A DNA stretch of 64,000 nt from Paenibacillus sp. (GTDB lineage Bacteria; Bacillota; Bacilli; Paenibacillales; YIM-B00363), in assembly GCF_035645195.1 (NCBI RefSeq), contig NZ_DASQNA010000007.1:124001-188000 (forward strand), in the 5' to 3' direction. How positions within the stretch are numbered: position 1 is the stretch's first letter; every line of letters begins with the position of its first letter. Positions 44,539 to 54,106 of the stretch are shown here, piece after piece. The notes below the pieces were generated by a model. The model was not told where the DNA came from, made no database searches, and was given only the letters and a program-made list of their open reading frames with translations. The translations under genes were made by a program, and so were the position numbers.

Positions 44539-45261
44539 TTACAACACCTTGCGCAAAAACTCCTTCGTCCGCGGATGCTGCGGATCGGCGAACAGCCGCT
44601 CCGGCGGCCCCTCCTCGACGATGACGCCGCCGTCCATGAACACAACGCGGTCGCCGACTTCGCGAGCGAAGCCCATCTCGTGGGTGACGACGACCATCGT
44701 CATCCCTTCCCGCGCCAACTCGCGCATGACGTCGAGCACCTCGCCGACCATCTCCGGATCGAGCGCCGACGTCGGCTCGTCGAACAGCATGACCGCCGGC
44801 TGCATCGCGAGCGCCCGCGCGATCGCGATGCGCTGCTTCTGGCCGCCCGACAGCTGCGACGGATACGCCTCCGCTTTGTCCTGCAGCCCGATGCGGGCGA
44901 GCAGCTTCATCGCCAAAGCCCGTGCCTCCGCGTCCGGCATGCCCTTCAGCTTCTTCGGCGCGATCGTAATGTTGTCGATGACCTTCAAGTGCGGAAACAG
45001 ATTGAACTGCTGGAACACCATGCCCATCCGCTCGCGCAGCTTGTTGATGTCCGTCTTGCGCCCCGTAAGCGGCAAACCGTCGAACTCGATTTCGCCGGAC
45101 GTCGGCGTCTCGAGCAAATTCAAGCAGCGCAGGAACGTGCTCTTGCCGGAGCCGCTCGGCCCGATGACGACGACGACCTCGCCCTTCGCGATGGTCGTGT
45201 CGATGCCTTTCAGCACGTGAATCTTGCCGAAGCTCTTCGTCAATCCCGTTACTTTAATCAC
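44539..45261 (-). CDS. glnQ: polar amino-acid ABC transporter ATP-binding protein
   Basis: 240 residues. Walker [11 protein letters not shown]-loop [10 protein letters not shown], signature LSGGQKQR, Walker [15 protein letters not shown] and switch H in VVTHEMGFA are all present and match the GlnQ/HisP subfamily. It energises uptake through the permease whose stop codon it overlaps (GTG start at 45261, 8-base overlap). The exact amino acid cannot be told from sequence. Confidence 0.93.
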   Translation of the reverse strand: MIKVTGLTKSFGKIHVLKGIDTTIAKGEVVVVIGPSGSGKSTFLRCLNLLETPTSGEIEFDGLPLTGRKTDINKLRERMGMVFQQFNLFPHLKVIDNITIAPKKLKGMPDAEARALAMKLLARIGLQDKAEAYPSQLSGGQKQRIAIARALAMQPAVMLFDEPTSALDPEMVGEVLDVMRELAREGMTMVVVTHEMGFAREVGDRVVFMDGGVIVEEGPPERLFADPQHPRTKEFLRKVL

Positions 45262-45952
45262 CGGCGCGCATCCTCCTTTCCAGCAGTCCGACCAGCTTCG
45301 ACAGCGTGAAGATGACGACGAAATAGAACAGCGTCACGATCAAATACGGCTCAAGCCCTTTGTACGTAATGCCTCGAATGACGCCCGCTTTGTACATCAG
45401 CTCGCCGACGCCGATGATCGACACGACCGCCGTCTCCTTCATCACGACGACGAACTCGTTGCCGAGCGCCGGAATGACGTTCTTCACCGCCTGCGGCATA
45501 ATGATCAGCCGCATCGCCATGCCGTGCGGCATGCCGAGCGAGCGCGCCGCTTCCATCTGCCCTTTGTCGACGGACATAATGCCCGCGCGCATAATTTCCG
45601 CGACATACGCCGACGAGTTGATCGAGAGCGCGATCACGCCGTAGAAGAAGATCGAAGGCAGCCCCATCATGTCCGGAATGGCCGGAAACAGCTGCGTGCC
45701 CCCGAAATAAATGAGCGATACCTGCACGATCGCCGGCGTCGAACGCAGGAAGTCGATGTACGCAGCCGCGATCCAGCGCAGCGGAGCGATACGCGACAGC
45801 CGCAGCAACGCCACGACCGTGCCGAGCAGCACGCCGAACACGATGCTGGCGACGCCGAGCATCACGGTAAATTTCAGGCCGTCATAGTAAAACGTTTGAT
45901 ATTTTGTGAAAATGTCGACGAGCGTATCCCAAGTGCTCTGCTTCTCCGGCAT
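45254..45952 (-). CDS. polar amino-acid ABC transporter permease
   Basis: 232 residues, HisM/GlnP type, with five or so helices and the EAA loop [41 protein letters not shown] lies 9 bases before the ATG. It is separated from the binding-protein gene by a hairpin likely to reduce downstream expression. Confidence 0.93.
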   Translation of the reverse strand: MPEKQSTWDTLVDIFTKYQTFYYDGLKFTVMLGVASIVFGVLLGTVVALLRLSRIAPLRWIAAAYIDFLRSTPAIVQVSLIYFGGTQLFPAIPDMMGLPSIFFYGVIALSINSSAYVAEIMRAGIMSVDKGQMEAARSLGMPHGMAMRLIIMPQAVKNVIPALGNEFVVVMKETAVVSIIGVGELMYKAGVIRGITYKGLEPYLIVTLFYFVVIFTLSKLVGLLERRMRAGD

Positions 45953-45975
45953 GACCGGCTTCCCCTCCTAAGACG

Positions 45976-46002
45976 GAAAAAGAGACAGCGGGTGTTCCGC
46001 TG
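45976..46002 (-). terminator. attenuating terminator between binding protein and permease genes
   Basis: Six-bp stem (45986-45991 with 45997-46002) followed on the minus strand by TCTCTTTTT. In this position a partial terminator gives more binding protein than permease. Confidence 0.6.
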
Positions 46003-46017
46003 CCCCCTCGCCTTCCG

Positions 46018-46899
46018 TTATTCCATCGCGTTCGTCGCGTCCGTGACGAACTGATCGATTTTGCCTTCTTGCTTGAGTCGCGCCAGCGTCGCGTTCACCG
46101 CTTCGACGAGCTCGGCGGAGCCCTTCGGCAGCGCGATCGCGGAGCCCGCTTCATCCTGCTCCAGCTTAATGTCCGCAAACACGAGCTCCGGATTCGCGGC
46201 GATATACGCCTTCGCGACCGGCTCTTCGACGACGACCGCTTCGACGTTGCCCGCCTTCAAGTCCAGGATGAGATCCGGCAGCTTCGAAAGCGCGCGGAGC
46301 TCGGAATTCGGCATTTGGTCCGTAACGACGCCTTCTTGGATCGCGCCGAGCTGCGCGCCGACTTTCTTGCCGGCGAGCGACTCGATCGTCGTGTACGTCG
46401 CTTGGTCCGCCGCGCGAACGATGACTTTCTGAATAGCCGTGTAATACACGTCCGAGAAATCGACCGCTTCGGCGCGCTCCGGCGTCGGCGTCATGCCGGC
46501 GACGACCATGTCGATGTTGCCCGACTGCAGCGCCGTAAGCAGACCGTCGAAGCCCATGTCGGTGATAACGAGCTCGACGCCGAGGTCGGCCGCGATCTCT
46601 TTCGCGATCTCGATGTCGAAGCCGATGATCGTGTCTTTGCCGTCGATGATTTTATGGAACTCGTACGGCGGGTAGTCCGCGCTCGTGCCGAGGCGAAGCT
46701 TGCCCGACGCTTTGATCGTCTCGAGCAGGTTCGTTGGCGCAGGCTCCTCGGCCGCTGGCTCCTCCGTCGCCGGCTGCGTCACTTCGCCGCCCTGCGTCGC
46801 GTCGCCGGCGTTGTTTTGCCCGCATGCCGCTACGACCAGAGATAAGGCAATAATTGCCAAAATTGTGAGCCAAAATGGTTTTTTCTCTTTATTTCCCAA
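46018..46899 (-). CDS. polar amino-acid ABC transporter solute-binding lipoprotein
   Basis: 293 residues from a TTG at 46899, 7 bases after AGGAGGG; an ATG-opened extension to 46956 has no ribosome site. Lipobox LVVAAC, then an acidic spacer, then a type-3 binding domain (LRLGTSADYPPYEF, IGFDIEIAKEIAADLGVELVITDMGFDGLLTALQSGNIDMVVAGMTPTPERA). It captures a polar amino acid or cystine-like ligand. First gene of the leftward importer operon. Confidence 0.92.
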   Translation of the reverse strand: MGNKEKKPFWLTILAIIALSLVVAACGQNNAGDATQGGEVTQPATEEPAAEEPAPTNLLETIKASGKLRLGTSADYPPYEFHKIIDGKDTIIGFDIEIAKEIAADLGVELVITDMGFDGLLTALQSGNIDMVVAGMTPTPERAEAVDFSDVYYTAIQKVIVRAADQATYTTIESLAGKKVGAQLGAIQEGVVTDQMPNSELRALSKLPDLILDLKAGNVEAVVVEEPVAKAYIAANPELVFADIKLEQDEAGSAIALPKGSAELVEAVNATLARLKQEGKIDQFVTDATNAME

Positions 46900-46978
46900 T
46901 ATAAGTCCCTCCTGCATTCGCATATTTATGCAATATGATTCACGATTATAAACCACCGTTCAGCCGCGCGCAACTCTA

Positions 46979-48328
46979 TTATTTCCCGGAATCGCCTGCC
47001 AATTGTTTCATCCGAACCTGCGACCAATCCGTGCGGTAATAGCGAACCATCAGCGTCAGTCCGAACACGGTCATATATAGGTACAGCGATACCCAAGCGC
47101 CGTAGCTGCCCCAATCGAACACGAACACCGACAAATACGCCGCGGGCAAAAACAGCAGCCAGTTGAGCGCGACCGCCGTCTTCATCAAAAACGCGGTATC
47201 GCCGATGCCCCGGAGGCCCCCGCCGTAAAAATTGTAGAACCCGTCGAACAGCTGCAGGAACGCCGCCACGCGAATCAGGTGCGCCGTCAATTCGTACACC
47301 TCGGGGTCATGAGAGTACCACCGGGCGATTTGCTCCGCGAAGACGAATTCGATTGCTCCGAGCAGCAGCAGGAGCAAGCTGCCGAGCACCGCGGTGTGCG
47401 TGCCGAGCTTCCGCGCGAGCTCCGGCGCGCCCCGGCCGATTTCTTGCCCGACGAGAATCGTCGCCGTCGCGCCGAAGGCGAACGCCGGCATGAACCCGAA
47501 CGACATGACGTTGAGCGCGACCTCGTTCGCCGCGACCGCCGTCGTGCCGAGCTCCATGACGAACCGGGTGAAGATGAGCATCGCGACGCTCATGGCGAAT
47601 TCCTGCAGCCCGAGCTTGCCGCTCTCCGCGGACACGAGCTTGATTTCCGCCAGCGACGGCTTCATGCGCCGTCTCGTCCCGAAGCGGCGCCCCATGCGCA
47701 CATAATAAACGTAGAAACACCCGAGCAGCCCGATCGCTTCGCCCGCCAGCATGCCCCAGCCCGCCCCGGCGAGGCCGAGCTCCGGCAGCCCCCAACGTCC
47801 GAAGGCGAGCCCGTACGTGAGCGCGATCATGACGCCGTTGCCGAGTACGGTCAGCAGCATCGGCGTGCGCGTGTCGCCGACGCCGCGCATAAACCCGTGG
47901 TAGACGAAGATCGGAATCGAGCAAGCCATCGCCGCGAACCGAAGCTGCAGATAGGGCGTCCCTTCCTTAACGAACGCCTCGCTCCCGCCCATCAGCGTCA
48001 AAATCACCGCCGAAGCGAACCAGCCGACGACGAATACGGCCCCGCCCATGACGAGCGCCACCAGCAAAGCGACGTACGTGCGCCGCACGCCTTCGTCCAT
48101 CCGCTCTGCGCCGTAGCTCTGCGCGACCAAGTAATTTATCGTATGCCCGAGCCCCGAAAAGAGTGCCCAGGCATTGTACATAATAATATTGCTGACGCCG
48201 ACGATGGCGATGACGAGCGCGCCCAGCTGCCCGACCAAAATCAGGTTGATCGTGCCCGACGCCGTCATCGTCGCGAACGATAAGATCGAAGGCAGCGCCA
48301 GCGCGAGTATCGTTTTCCAATGCCGCAT
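46979..48328 (-). CDS. MATE family multidrug/cation exporter
   Basis: 449 residues, twelve predicted helices in two homologous halves (ALALPSILSFATMTASGTINLILVGQLGALVIAIVGVSN; GLQEFAMSVAMLIFTRFVMELGTTAVAANEVALNVMSF ... GATATILVGQEIGRG). MATE proteins export drugs or metabolites using Na+ or H+. ATG at 48328 follows AGGAGG by 9 bases; longer openings lack a site. No regulator is adjacent. Confidence 0.93.
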   Translation of the reverse strand: MRHWKTILALALPSILSFATMTASGTINLILVGQLGALVIAIVGVSNIIMYNAWALFSGLGHTINYLVAQSYGAERMDEGVRRTYVALLVALVMGGAVFVVGWFASAVILTLMGGSEAFVKEGTPYLQLRFAAMACSIPIFVYHGFMRGVGDTRTPMLLTVLGNGVMIALTYGLAFGRWGLPELGLAGAGWGMLAGEAIGLLGCFYVYYVRMGRRFGTRRRMKPSLAEIKLVSAESGKLGLQEFAMSVAMLIFTRFVMELGTTAVAANEVALNVMSFGFMPAFAFGATATILVGQEIGRGAPELARKLGTHTAVLGSLLLLLLGAIEFVFAEQIARWYSHDPEVYELTAHLIRVAAFLQLFDGFYNFYGGGLRGIGDTAFLMKTAVALNWLLFLPAAYLSVFVFDWGSYGAWVSLYLYMTVFGLTLMVRYYRTDWSQVRMKQLAGDSGK

Positions 48329-48492
48329 GAATTGGTTCCTCCTCGGATTCCCGTCTCCCGACCGGAACAGGGCGGGACCGCAATCCATTCTATCACAAGG
48401 ACAAGCCGCATACATTCATAGCAAGCAGACGACCGACCTAAAACCGCAAAAAACCGATAACCATGATCAAAAAAATGGAGGGAATGCACCTC

Positions 48493-49245
48493 ATGCCCAA
48501 GCCCACGTACCGCCGCTTCTTGATCGCGGCGCTCGCGCCGCTTCTGCTGTTCGCCGCCTACCGCGCCGCCGACCTCGCGCACGAGCGGCTCGCCGCGACG
48601 CACCCGGCGGCGGTCGCCGCCGCGAAGCCGGAGCCCTCGCTGCGGTTCGCGAACGAGCGCACGGCCGCCGACATCGCGGTCGTCGTCAACCGCGAGCACC
48701 CGCTGCCGCCGAATTACGCGCCCGACGATCTGACCGAGCCGGACATTCCGTTCGCCTTCGACGGCGCGCACGAGAAGCGGCTCCTGCGCGAACCGGCCGC
48801 CCGGGCGGCGGAGCAGCTGTTCGACGCCGCGAAGCGGGACGGCGTCCGGCTCGTCGGCGTGTCCGGCTACCGGTCGTTCGAGACGCAGCAGGCGCTGTTC
48901 GCTTTTAACGTGCGCACGAAAGGGCGCGATCATGCCGAGCGCTACAGCGCCGTCGCGGGAGCAAGCGAGCATCAAACCGGGCTCGCCCTCGACGTGTCGG
49001 CGCGCAGCGTCGGCAACCGGCTCGTCCCGGCGTTCGCCGCGACGAAGGAGGGGCGCTGGCTCGCGGACAACGCCTACAAATTCGGCTTCGTCATCCGCTA
49101 TCCCCGGGATAAGGAGGATATCACCGGCTACGCCTACGAGCCGTGGCATATCCGATACGTCGGACGCGACGCCGCTTTGACCGCGTATGCGTACGATTTG
49201 ACGCTCGAGGAGATGGCGGAGCCGCTGCCCGTATTTTCACAATAA
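48493..49245 (+). CDS. D-alanyl-D-alanine carboxypeptidase, VanY/M15B type
   Basis: 250 residues. N-terminal signal anchor (about 8-28), then a peptidase domain with SGYRSFETQQALF, the zinc motif SEHQTGLALDV (SxHxxGxAxD) and EPWHIRYVG with the third zinc ligand. It trims the terminal D-Ala of peptidoglycan stem peptides outside the membrane. Start placed at 48493, about 10 bases after GGAGGG; nearby upstream ATGs at 48484 and 48463 are too close or lack a site. Confidence 0.9.
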   Translation: MPKPTYRRFLIAALAPLLLFAAYRAADLAHERLAATHPAAVAAAKPEPSLRFANERTAADIAVVVNREHPLPPNYAPDDLTEPDIPFAFDGAHEKRLLREPAARAAEQLFDAAKRDGVRLVGVSGYRSFETQQALFAFNVRTKGRDHAERYSAVAGASEHQTGLALDVSARSVGNRLVPAFAATKEGRWLADNAYKFGFVIRYPRDKEDITGYAYEPWHIRYVGRDAALTAYAYDLTLEEMAEPLPVFSQ

Positions 49246-49326
49246 TCGGAAGTTTCTACCTTCGCCGGATTGTGGTAAATTGGAAGTAGTTTGAATCGCT
49301 AGGACAGCCGGTTGGGGGGAACGGAA

Positions 49327-49707
49327 TTGTTGAGAGACGTATTGACGGAAGCGGAACTTCGGATGCTGCTCGGCGAGGAGGAGGCCGCCGCCGCCCCTGG
49401 GGACTCCGCGTGGGACGAGCAGGACCGGAAGCTGCTGCACGCGCTCGTGCGCAATCAGCTCCGGCTGCTCCACATGATCGAAGACATGCAGTCGGAGCTC
49501 CGATTGCTCAAGGCGGCCGCGTCCGGCGGCCGCCCCGATAAGGAAACCGTCTGGAAGCTCGAGCCGCTGCCGCTGCCGTTCATGTCGCAGGCGGGCGGCG
49601 CCTTCGAACACGCCGCCTCCGGCCAAGAAGCCGACGGCGAAAAGCAAAAAGCCCCCGCCGCGGAAGTATCGCGGAAGGAGCGGCATAAGCGCAAGTCGTT
49701 CTGGTAA
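49327..49707 (+). CDS. hypothetical protein with a central coiled coil
   Basis: 126 residues, TTG start 7 bases after GGGGGG. A helical stretch (about 40-70, HALVRNQLRLLHMIEDMQSELRLLKAA) is a likely coiled coil; the ends are charged and probably disordered, with a basic C-terminus (RKERHKRKSFW). No family recognised. It is convergent with prkA, with a GC-rich hairpin (49706-49726) overlapping the stop. Confidence 0.65.
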   Translation: MLRDVLTEAELRMLLGEEEAAAAPGDSAWDEQDRKLLHALVRNQLRLLHMIEDMQSELRLLKAAASGGRPDKETVWKLEPLPLPFMSQAGGAFEHAASGQEADGEKQKAPAAEVSRKERHKRKSFW

Positions 49708-49734
49708 GGCGGATCCGGTCCGCCTTGCCGCCCG

Positions 49735-51630
49735 TCAGCGGTTCAGCAGGCTGCCTACGTACCTGAGCAGCTCGTTGGCGCAAACGGGGCAATAGCCGTG
49801 CTCGTCGATCAGACGTTTGATAACCTCGTTCATCTTCTTTAGCTGCGTTTCGTCCGGCGTCTTCGTCGACGTCGTAATTTTCACCACGTCTTTCAGATCG
49901 GCGAACAGCTTCTTCTCGATCGCCTCGCGGAGCCGCTCGTGCGTACCGTACTCGAACGTCTTCCCTTTCCGGGCGTACGACGACATCCGAATCAGAATTT
50001 CTTCCCGGAACGCCTTCTTCGCGTTCTCCGAGATGCCGATTTGCTCCTCGATCGACCGCATCAGCCGCTCGTCGGGATCCATCTCTTCTCCGGTGAGCGG
50101 ATCGCGAATCTTCGTCCAGTTGCAATACGCCTCGACGTTGTCGAGATAGTTTTCGAACAGCGTCTTCGCCGACTCCTCGAACGAATACACGAACGCCTTC
50201 TGCACTTCCTTCTTCGCGATCGTGTCGTACTCTTTGCGCGCGAGCGAAATGAAGTTCAGGTTCCGATCCCGCTCCTCCTTCGTGATCGACGGGTGCTGGT
50301 CTAATCCGTCTTTGATCGCGCGCAGCACGTCGAGGGCGTTGATGCACGTCATGTCGTGGCGGATCAGCGCGGACGAAATCCGGTTGATGACATAGCGCGG
50401 ATCGACCCCGCTCATGCCTTCGTCGAGGAATTCGTTCTGCATCTCCTTCACGTCCGCCGCTTTGTACCCTTCGATCGCTTCGCCGTCGTACATGCGCATC
50501 TTTTTGACCGGGTCCATGCCCTGCTTCTTCGATTCCTTCAGGCGCGTCATGACCGAGAACATCGCCGCCGCGCGGAGCGCATGAGGCGCGATATGTACAT
50601 GGTTCATATCCGAGTTCGCGATCAGCTTCGCGTAAATTTTCTCTTCGTCCGATACGCGCAAGTTGTACGGAATCGGCATGACGATCATCCGGGACTGAAG
50701 CGCTTCGTTCTTCTTGTTCGCGATGAACGCTTTGTACTCCGTTTCGTTCGTGTGCGCGACGATCAATTCGTCCGCGCTGATGAGCGCGAACCGCCCCGCT
50801 TTGAAATTGCCCTCCTGCGTCAGCGACAGCAAGTTCCACAGAAATTTCTCGTCGCACTTCAGCATTTCCTGGAATTCCATGAGGCCGCGGTTCGCCTTGT
50901 TCAGCTCGCCGTCGAACCGGTACGCCCGCGGGTCGGACTCCGAGCCGTACTCGGTGATCGTCGAGAAGTCGATGCTGCCGGTCAGATCCGCGATGTCCTG
51001 CGACTTCGGATCGGACGGCGAGAACGTGCCGATGCCGACGCGGTTTTCCTCGGAAATGAGCACCCGTTCGACGCGCACGTTTTCAATTTTTCCGTCGTAC
51101 TCCGTTTTCAGGCGCATTTGGCACGACGGGCACAGGCTGCCTTCGATTTTGACGCCTAACTCCTTCTCGACTTCGGGACGCAGGCCGTGCGGAATGAGGT
51201 GCAGCGGCTCCTCGTGCATCGGGCAGCCCTCGATCGCGTAAACGGCGCCGCGTTCCGTACGGGAGAACTGTTCGAGCCCTTTCTTGAGCAACGTGACGAT
51301 CGTCGATTTGCCGCCCGACACCGGTCCCATCAGCAGCAGAATGCGCTTGCGCACGTCAAGCCTGCGAGCCGCCGAATGGAAATATTCCTCGACCAGCTTC
51401 TCCAGCGCGCGTTCGAGACCGAATATTTCTTTCTCGAAAAACATATATCGGTTTTGGCCGTCCACGTTCTCGACGCCGGCGCTTTTGATCATCTCGTACA
51501 CGCGGGCATGGGCGGTCATGGCGAGATACGGCTTCTCGCGGACAAGTTCGAGGTACTCGGCGAATGTGCCGGACCACGCAAGATGTTCCTCTTCACTTCG
51601 GAATTGCGAGATACGCTTTAGGATGTCCAT
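49735..51630 (-). CDS. prkA: serine protein kinase PrkA
   Basis: 631 residues, the usual PrkA length. An AAA+ N-terminal module with Walker A GPVSGGKST (about 105) and a C-terminal kinase-like domain ending in a cysteine pair (HGYCPVCANELLRYVGSLLNR). CPSCQMRLKTEYDGK supplies another Cys pair, possibly zinc-binding. PrkA acts during sporulation and stress in Bacillus, with YhbH and SpoVR. ATG at 51630 follows GGAGG by 7 bases. Unusually, it is separated from yhbH-spoVR by about 13 kb. Confidence 0.96.
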   Translation of the reverse strand: MDILKRISQFRSEEEHLAWSGTFAEYLELVREKPYLAMTAHARVYEMIKSAGVENVDGQNRYMFFEKEIFGLERALEKLVEEYFHSAARRLDVRKRILLLMGPVSGGKSTIVTLLKKGLEQFSRTERGAVYAIEGCPMHEEPLHLIPHGLRPEVEKELGVKIEGSLCPSCQMRLKTEYDGKIENVRVERVLISEENRVGIGTFSPSDPKSQDIADLTGSIDFSTITEYGSESDPRAYRFDGELNKANRGLMEFQEMLKCDEKFLWNLLSLTQEGNFKAGRFALISADELIVAHTNETEYKAFIANKKNEALQSRMIVMPIPYNLRVSDEEKIYAKLIANSDMNHVHIAPHALRAAAMFSVMTRLKESKKQGMDPVKKMRMYDGEAIEGYKAADVKEMQNEFLDEGMSGVDPRYVINRISSALIRHDMTCINALDVLRAIKDGLDQHPSITKEERDRNLNFISLARKEYDTIAKKEVQKAFVYSFEESAKTLFENYLDNVEAYCNWTKIRDPLTGEEMDPDERLMRSIEEQIGISENAKKAFREEILIRMSSYARKGKTFEYGTHERLREAIEKKLFADLKDVVKITTSTKTPDETQLKKMNEVIKRLIDEHGYCPVCANELLRYVGSLLNR

Positions 51631-51798
51631 AGCATAACCTCCTTCTCGGACGCTGGAAAAGCAGCAATGCACCTGGGCGGCGGAGGGGCATTCACTGTAC
51701 CTTGGTTTTTCGTGCGTAATTCAGTCTATGCGCCCACAGGGCAAACCTTGACCTGAAAATTCGTACAAATTTCGGGGAACCCGCGCGGGGAGGCATGC

Positions 51799-51804
51799 TA
51801 TAAT
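51799..51804 (+). promoter_or_regulatory. -10 box (TATAAT) of the DUF2161 gene
   Basis: Consensus TATAAT 38 bases before the start; the -35 region is weak. Confidence 0.45.
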
Positions 51805-51841
51805 ACGGGGACAAACAAGGCTCGGAAGGAAGAAGTCAGGT

Positions 51842-52732
51842 ATGGGGAAAAAGGTTCTCGCGGAATCTGGAGCTGCGGCGGGAGACAAGGTACGGAAGGC
51901 GAAGGCGGGAACGGATGCGGCGGAGGAAGCGAGACAGACCGCGAAGCCGAAGCGAGCCAAGAAAGCGGCGGAGCTGAGATTGGAAGCGGAGCCCGAGTCC
52001 GAGAAGGCGGGGCGCCGCGCGAAGGCGGAGACGGAGCTGTACGCCCCCGTGAAGCGATGGCTCGAAGCCCGCGGGTACGAGGTGCGGGGCGAGGTGCGGG
52101 GCTGCGACGTCGTGGCGGTGCGCGAAGGCGAGCCGTGGCCGGTCGTCGTAGAGCTGAAGAAGCGCTTCAACCTGTCGCTGTTCCTGCAGGCGGTCGAGCG
52201 GCGCGCGACGACGCCGCATGTGTACGTCGCCGCGGAACGGTCGGACCGGAAGAACGCGTTCGCCCTCTCCGAGCTGCGGCGGCTGTGCGAGCTGATCGGC
52301 GTCGGCCTGTTGACGGTAAGGCTGTACAAGCGCAAGCCCGCCCTCGTCGAGCTGCACTGCGAGCCCGCGGCCGGCGCGGCCGCGATCGCCCCGCGCGCGC
52401 CCGGACGCCGCACGGCGAAGCTGCTGGACGAGTTCCGCGAGCGCTCGGGCGACTACAACGCCGGAGGCGCGACGGGGCGCAAGCTCGTCACCGCCTACAG
52501 AGAAAAAGCGCTCCGCTGCGCGGAAGCGCTTCATGTTCACGGGCCGCTGGCGCCGCGTCAGGTGCGCGACCTGATCGCGAGCGACATGGCCCAGTCGATT
52601 TTGCGGCGGAACGTGTACGGCTGGTTCCGCCGCGAGCGCCGCGGCATCTACGCCGTCACGCCGGCCGGCGTCGCGGCGCTCGAGCAGTTCGCGGACGTGC
52701 TGCGAGGCGCCGCCGCGCGCGCGGAGCCGTAA
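51842..52732 (+). CDS. DUF2161 family PD-(D/E)XK nuclease-fold protein
   Basis: 296 residues. The first 60 are Lys/Ala/Glu-rich and disordered. Residues about 63-150 carry a PD-(D/E)XK core: ETELYAPVKRWLEARGYEVRGEVRGCDVVAV and PWPVVVELKKRF, giving the E, D and ELK residues expected for a metal-dependent nuclease or phosphodiesterase. A C-terminal winged-helix-like segment (VHGPLAPRQVRDL ... NVYGWFRRERRGIYAVT) follows. Cellular role is unknown. No restriction-modification partner is nearby. Confidence 0.85.
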   Translation: MGKKVLAESGAAAGDKVRKAKAGTDAAEEARQTAKPKRAKKAAELRLEAEPESEKAGRRAKAETELYAPVKRWLEARGYEVRGEVRGCDVVAVREGEPWPVVVELKKRFNLSLFLQAVERRATTPHVYVAAERSDRKNAFALSELRRLCELIGVGLLTVRLYKRKPALVELHCEPAAGAAAIAPRAPGRRTAKLLDEFRERSGDYNAGGATGRKLVTAYREKALRCAEALHVHGPLAPRQVRDLIASDMAQSILRRNVYGWFRRERRGIYAVTPAGVAALEQFADVLRGAAARAEP

Positions 52733-52745
52733 TCGGCCTCGTGGA

Positions 52746-53006
52746 TTACGTGTACGGGTACGGCCCGCGCGGAATGCTGTCCCGCTCGAAATCCGGATCG
52801 CTCTCGTCGCCGGTCTCGAGGTCGGTCAGCTTGCGCTTGTCTTTCTCGTTGAGCGCCATCGAGCGGAGCGCCTCCTTGCCGGCGACTCCTTCGTTCCGGG
52901 ACACGACGTTGCGGCCGCCCGGACCTTGGTCGTCGAGCGCTATTTCTGTGCCGCTCATCCGATTCATTTCATTCTCTTCGTGCGTCACCTTCGCGTCGTT
53001 CTTCAT
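52746..53006 (-). CDS. small hydrophilic protein of unknown function
   Basis: 86 residues, charged and Gly-poor with a C-terminal PRGPYPYT; no membrane segment or family. AGGAGG is 15 bases before the ATG, longer than ideal, so the start or the gene itself is uncertain. It is convergent with the DUF2161 gene. Confidence 0.5.
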   Translation of the reverse strand: MKNDAKVTHEENEMNRMSGTEIALDDQGPGGRNVVSRNEGVAGKEALRSMALNEKDKRKLTDLETGDESDPDFERDSIPRGPYPYT

Positions 53007-53043
53007 GATCTGCGATTCAACCTCCTGTCATGTGCCTGCCGGC

Positions 53044-54024
53044 TTAGGGTTTGCCCGCCATCGCCAAGCTATGCGCCGAGGCGGGGGCGGGCGCAGACGC
53101 TTCCTTCTCCTGCTTGAGCAGCCATTTGTGCATCCAAATCGCCGCCTGCTGCCCTTCCCCCATCGCGATCGTCAGCTGCTCGGAATGAACGCCCACGTCT
53201 CCCGCCGCCCATACGCCGGGCACGCTCGTCATTTTCGTGCGCGGATCGGTAATGATATGCTGGTTCTCCATCCGTTCGACGCCGAGCTGGCGCGCCAAAT
53301 CGGTCCGCACGTCGTTGCCGCCGAACGCGATGAAGCCGCGCTCGCCGGCAAGCTCGACGCCGCCCGCGAGCCGCACGCCCTTGAAGCGCCCTTCCGCTTC
53401 GTCCCCTTCGACGAGCACCCGCTCGATCGGGCCGTCGCATCGGTCGACCCGATGTTCGCGCAGCTTGCGGTCCAGCCCTTCCGACACCGGCTTGCCGTCG
53501 TGGTTCACATACACCAAATCGTCGCAGAAATACGTGAGCGCCGCCGCCATCGACGCGCCCGCGTCGCCGGAGCCGAGCACGATCGTGCGCTTGCCGCGCG
53601 TTTCGATGCCGTCGCAATCGGGGCAAATGAACACGCTGAGCCCAAGACACGGCCGAAGTCCCTCTAGCTGCGGGAATCGGTCCTTCACCCCCGTCGCGAG
53701 CAGCAGCGTCTTGCCTTCGTACGCCGTCGGCAAGCTGTTCTCCGTCTCGCACCGCACGAGGAACCCGCCCGGCATCCGCCCCGCCTCGGTTACGTCCCCG
53801 CGCAGAAACTCGACGCCGTACCCGATCGCCTGCCGGCGCCCCAGCTCGCGCAGCTCTTCGCCGCTCACGCCGTCCGGGTAGCCGAGCACGTTGCGGTATC
53901 TGCGGCACATCGCCGACCGCCCGTCGCCCCGGTCGATGACGAGCGTCTTCCGCCGGTACCGGCCGAGCTGTATGGACGCCTGCAGGCCGGCGATGCCGCC
54001 GCCGACGATGATGCAATCGTACAT
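53044..54024 (-). CDS. thioredoxin-reductase-like FAD/NAD(P)H oxidoreductase
   Basis: 326 residues. N-terminal FAD loop CIIVGGGIAGLQASIQLGR, NAD(P) loop IVLGSGDAGASMAAALT, and FAD-site VWAAGDVG. The redox pair reads C134-P-D-C137, where thioredoxin reductases have CATC, so the disulfide chemistry is kept but partner specificity may differ. GAGGGGTG precedes the ATG. The C-terminus has an unusual Ala/Pro-rich tail. Natural substrate unknown. Confidence 0.88.
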   Translation of the reverse strand: MYDCIIVGGGIAGLQASIQLGRYRRKTLVIDRGDGRSAMCRRYRNVLGYPDGVSGEELRELGRRQAIGYGVEFLRGDVTEAGRMPGGFLVRCETENSLPTAYEGKTLLLATGVKDRFPQLEGLRPCLGLSVFICPDCDGIETRGKRTIVLGSGDAGASMAAALTYFCDDLVYVNHDGKPVSEGLDRKLREHRVDRCDGPIERVLVEGDEAEGRFKGVRLAGGVELAGERGFIAFGGNDVRTDLARQLGVERMENQHIITDPRTKMTSVPGVWAAGDVGVHSEQLTIAMGEGQQAAIWMHKWLLKQEKEASAPAPASAHSLAMAGKP

Positions 54025-54106
54025 AATAAAAACACCCCTCTCGCCGATCCGCCGCGCCTGTCCGGCGCGGCCTCGTTCCGATTAGGGTGTCCCTATCCAA
54101 TCGATC

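Noticed and set aside
44109-44660. Open frames running through the 51-bp repeats on both strands
   Set aside because: They are open only because 51 is a multiple of three; predicted peptides are Arg/Ala-rich repeats and no ribosome site precedes them.
49706-49726. Terminator between the coiled-coil gene and prkA
   Set aside because: There is an 8-bp perfect hairpin overlapping the stop codon, but neither side has a T run, so termination is doubtful.
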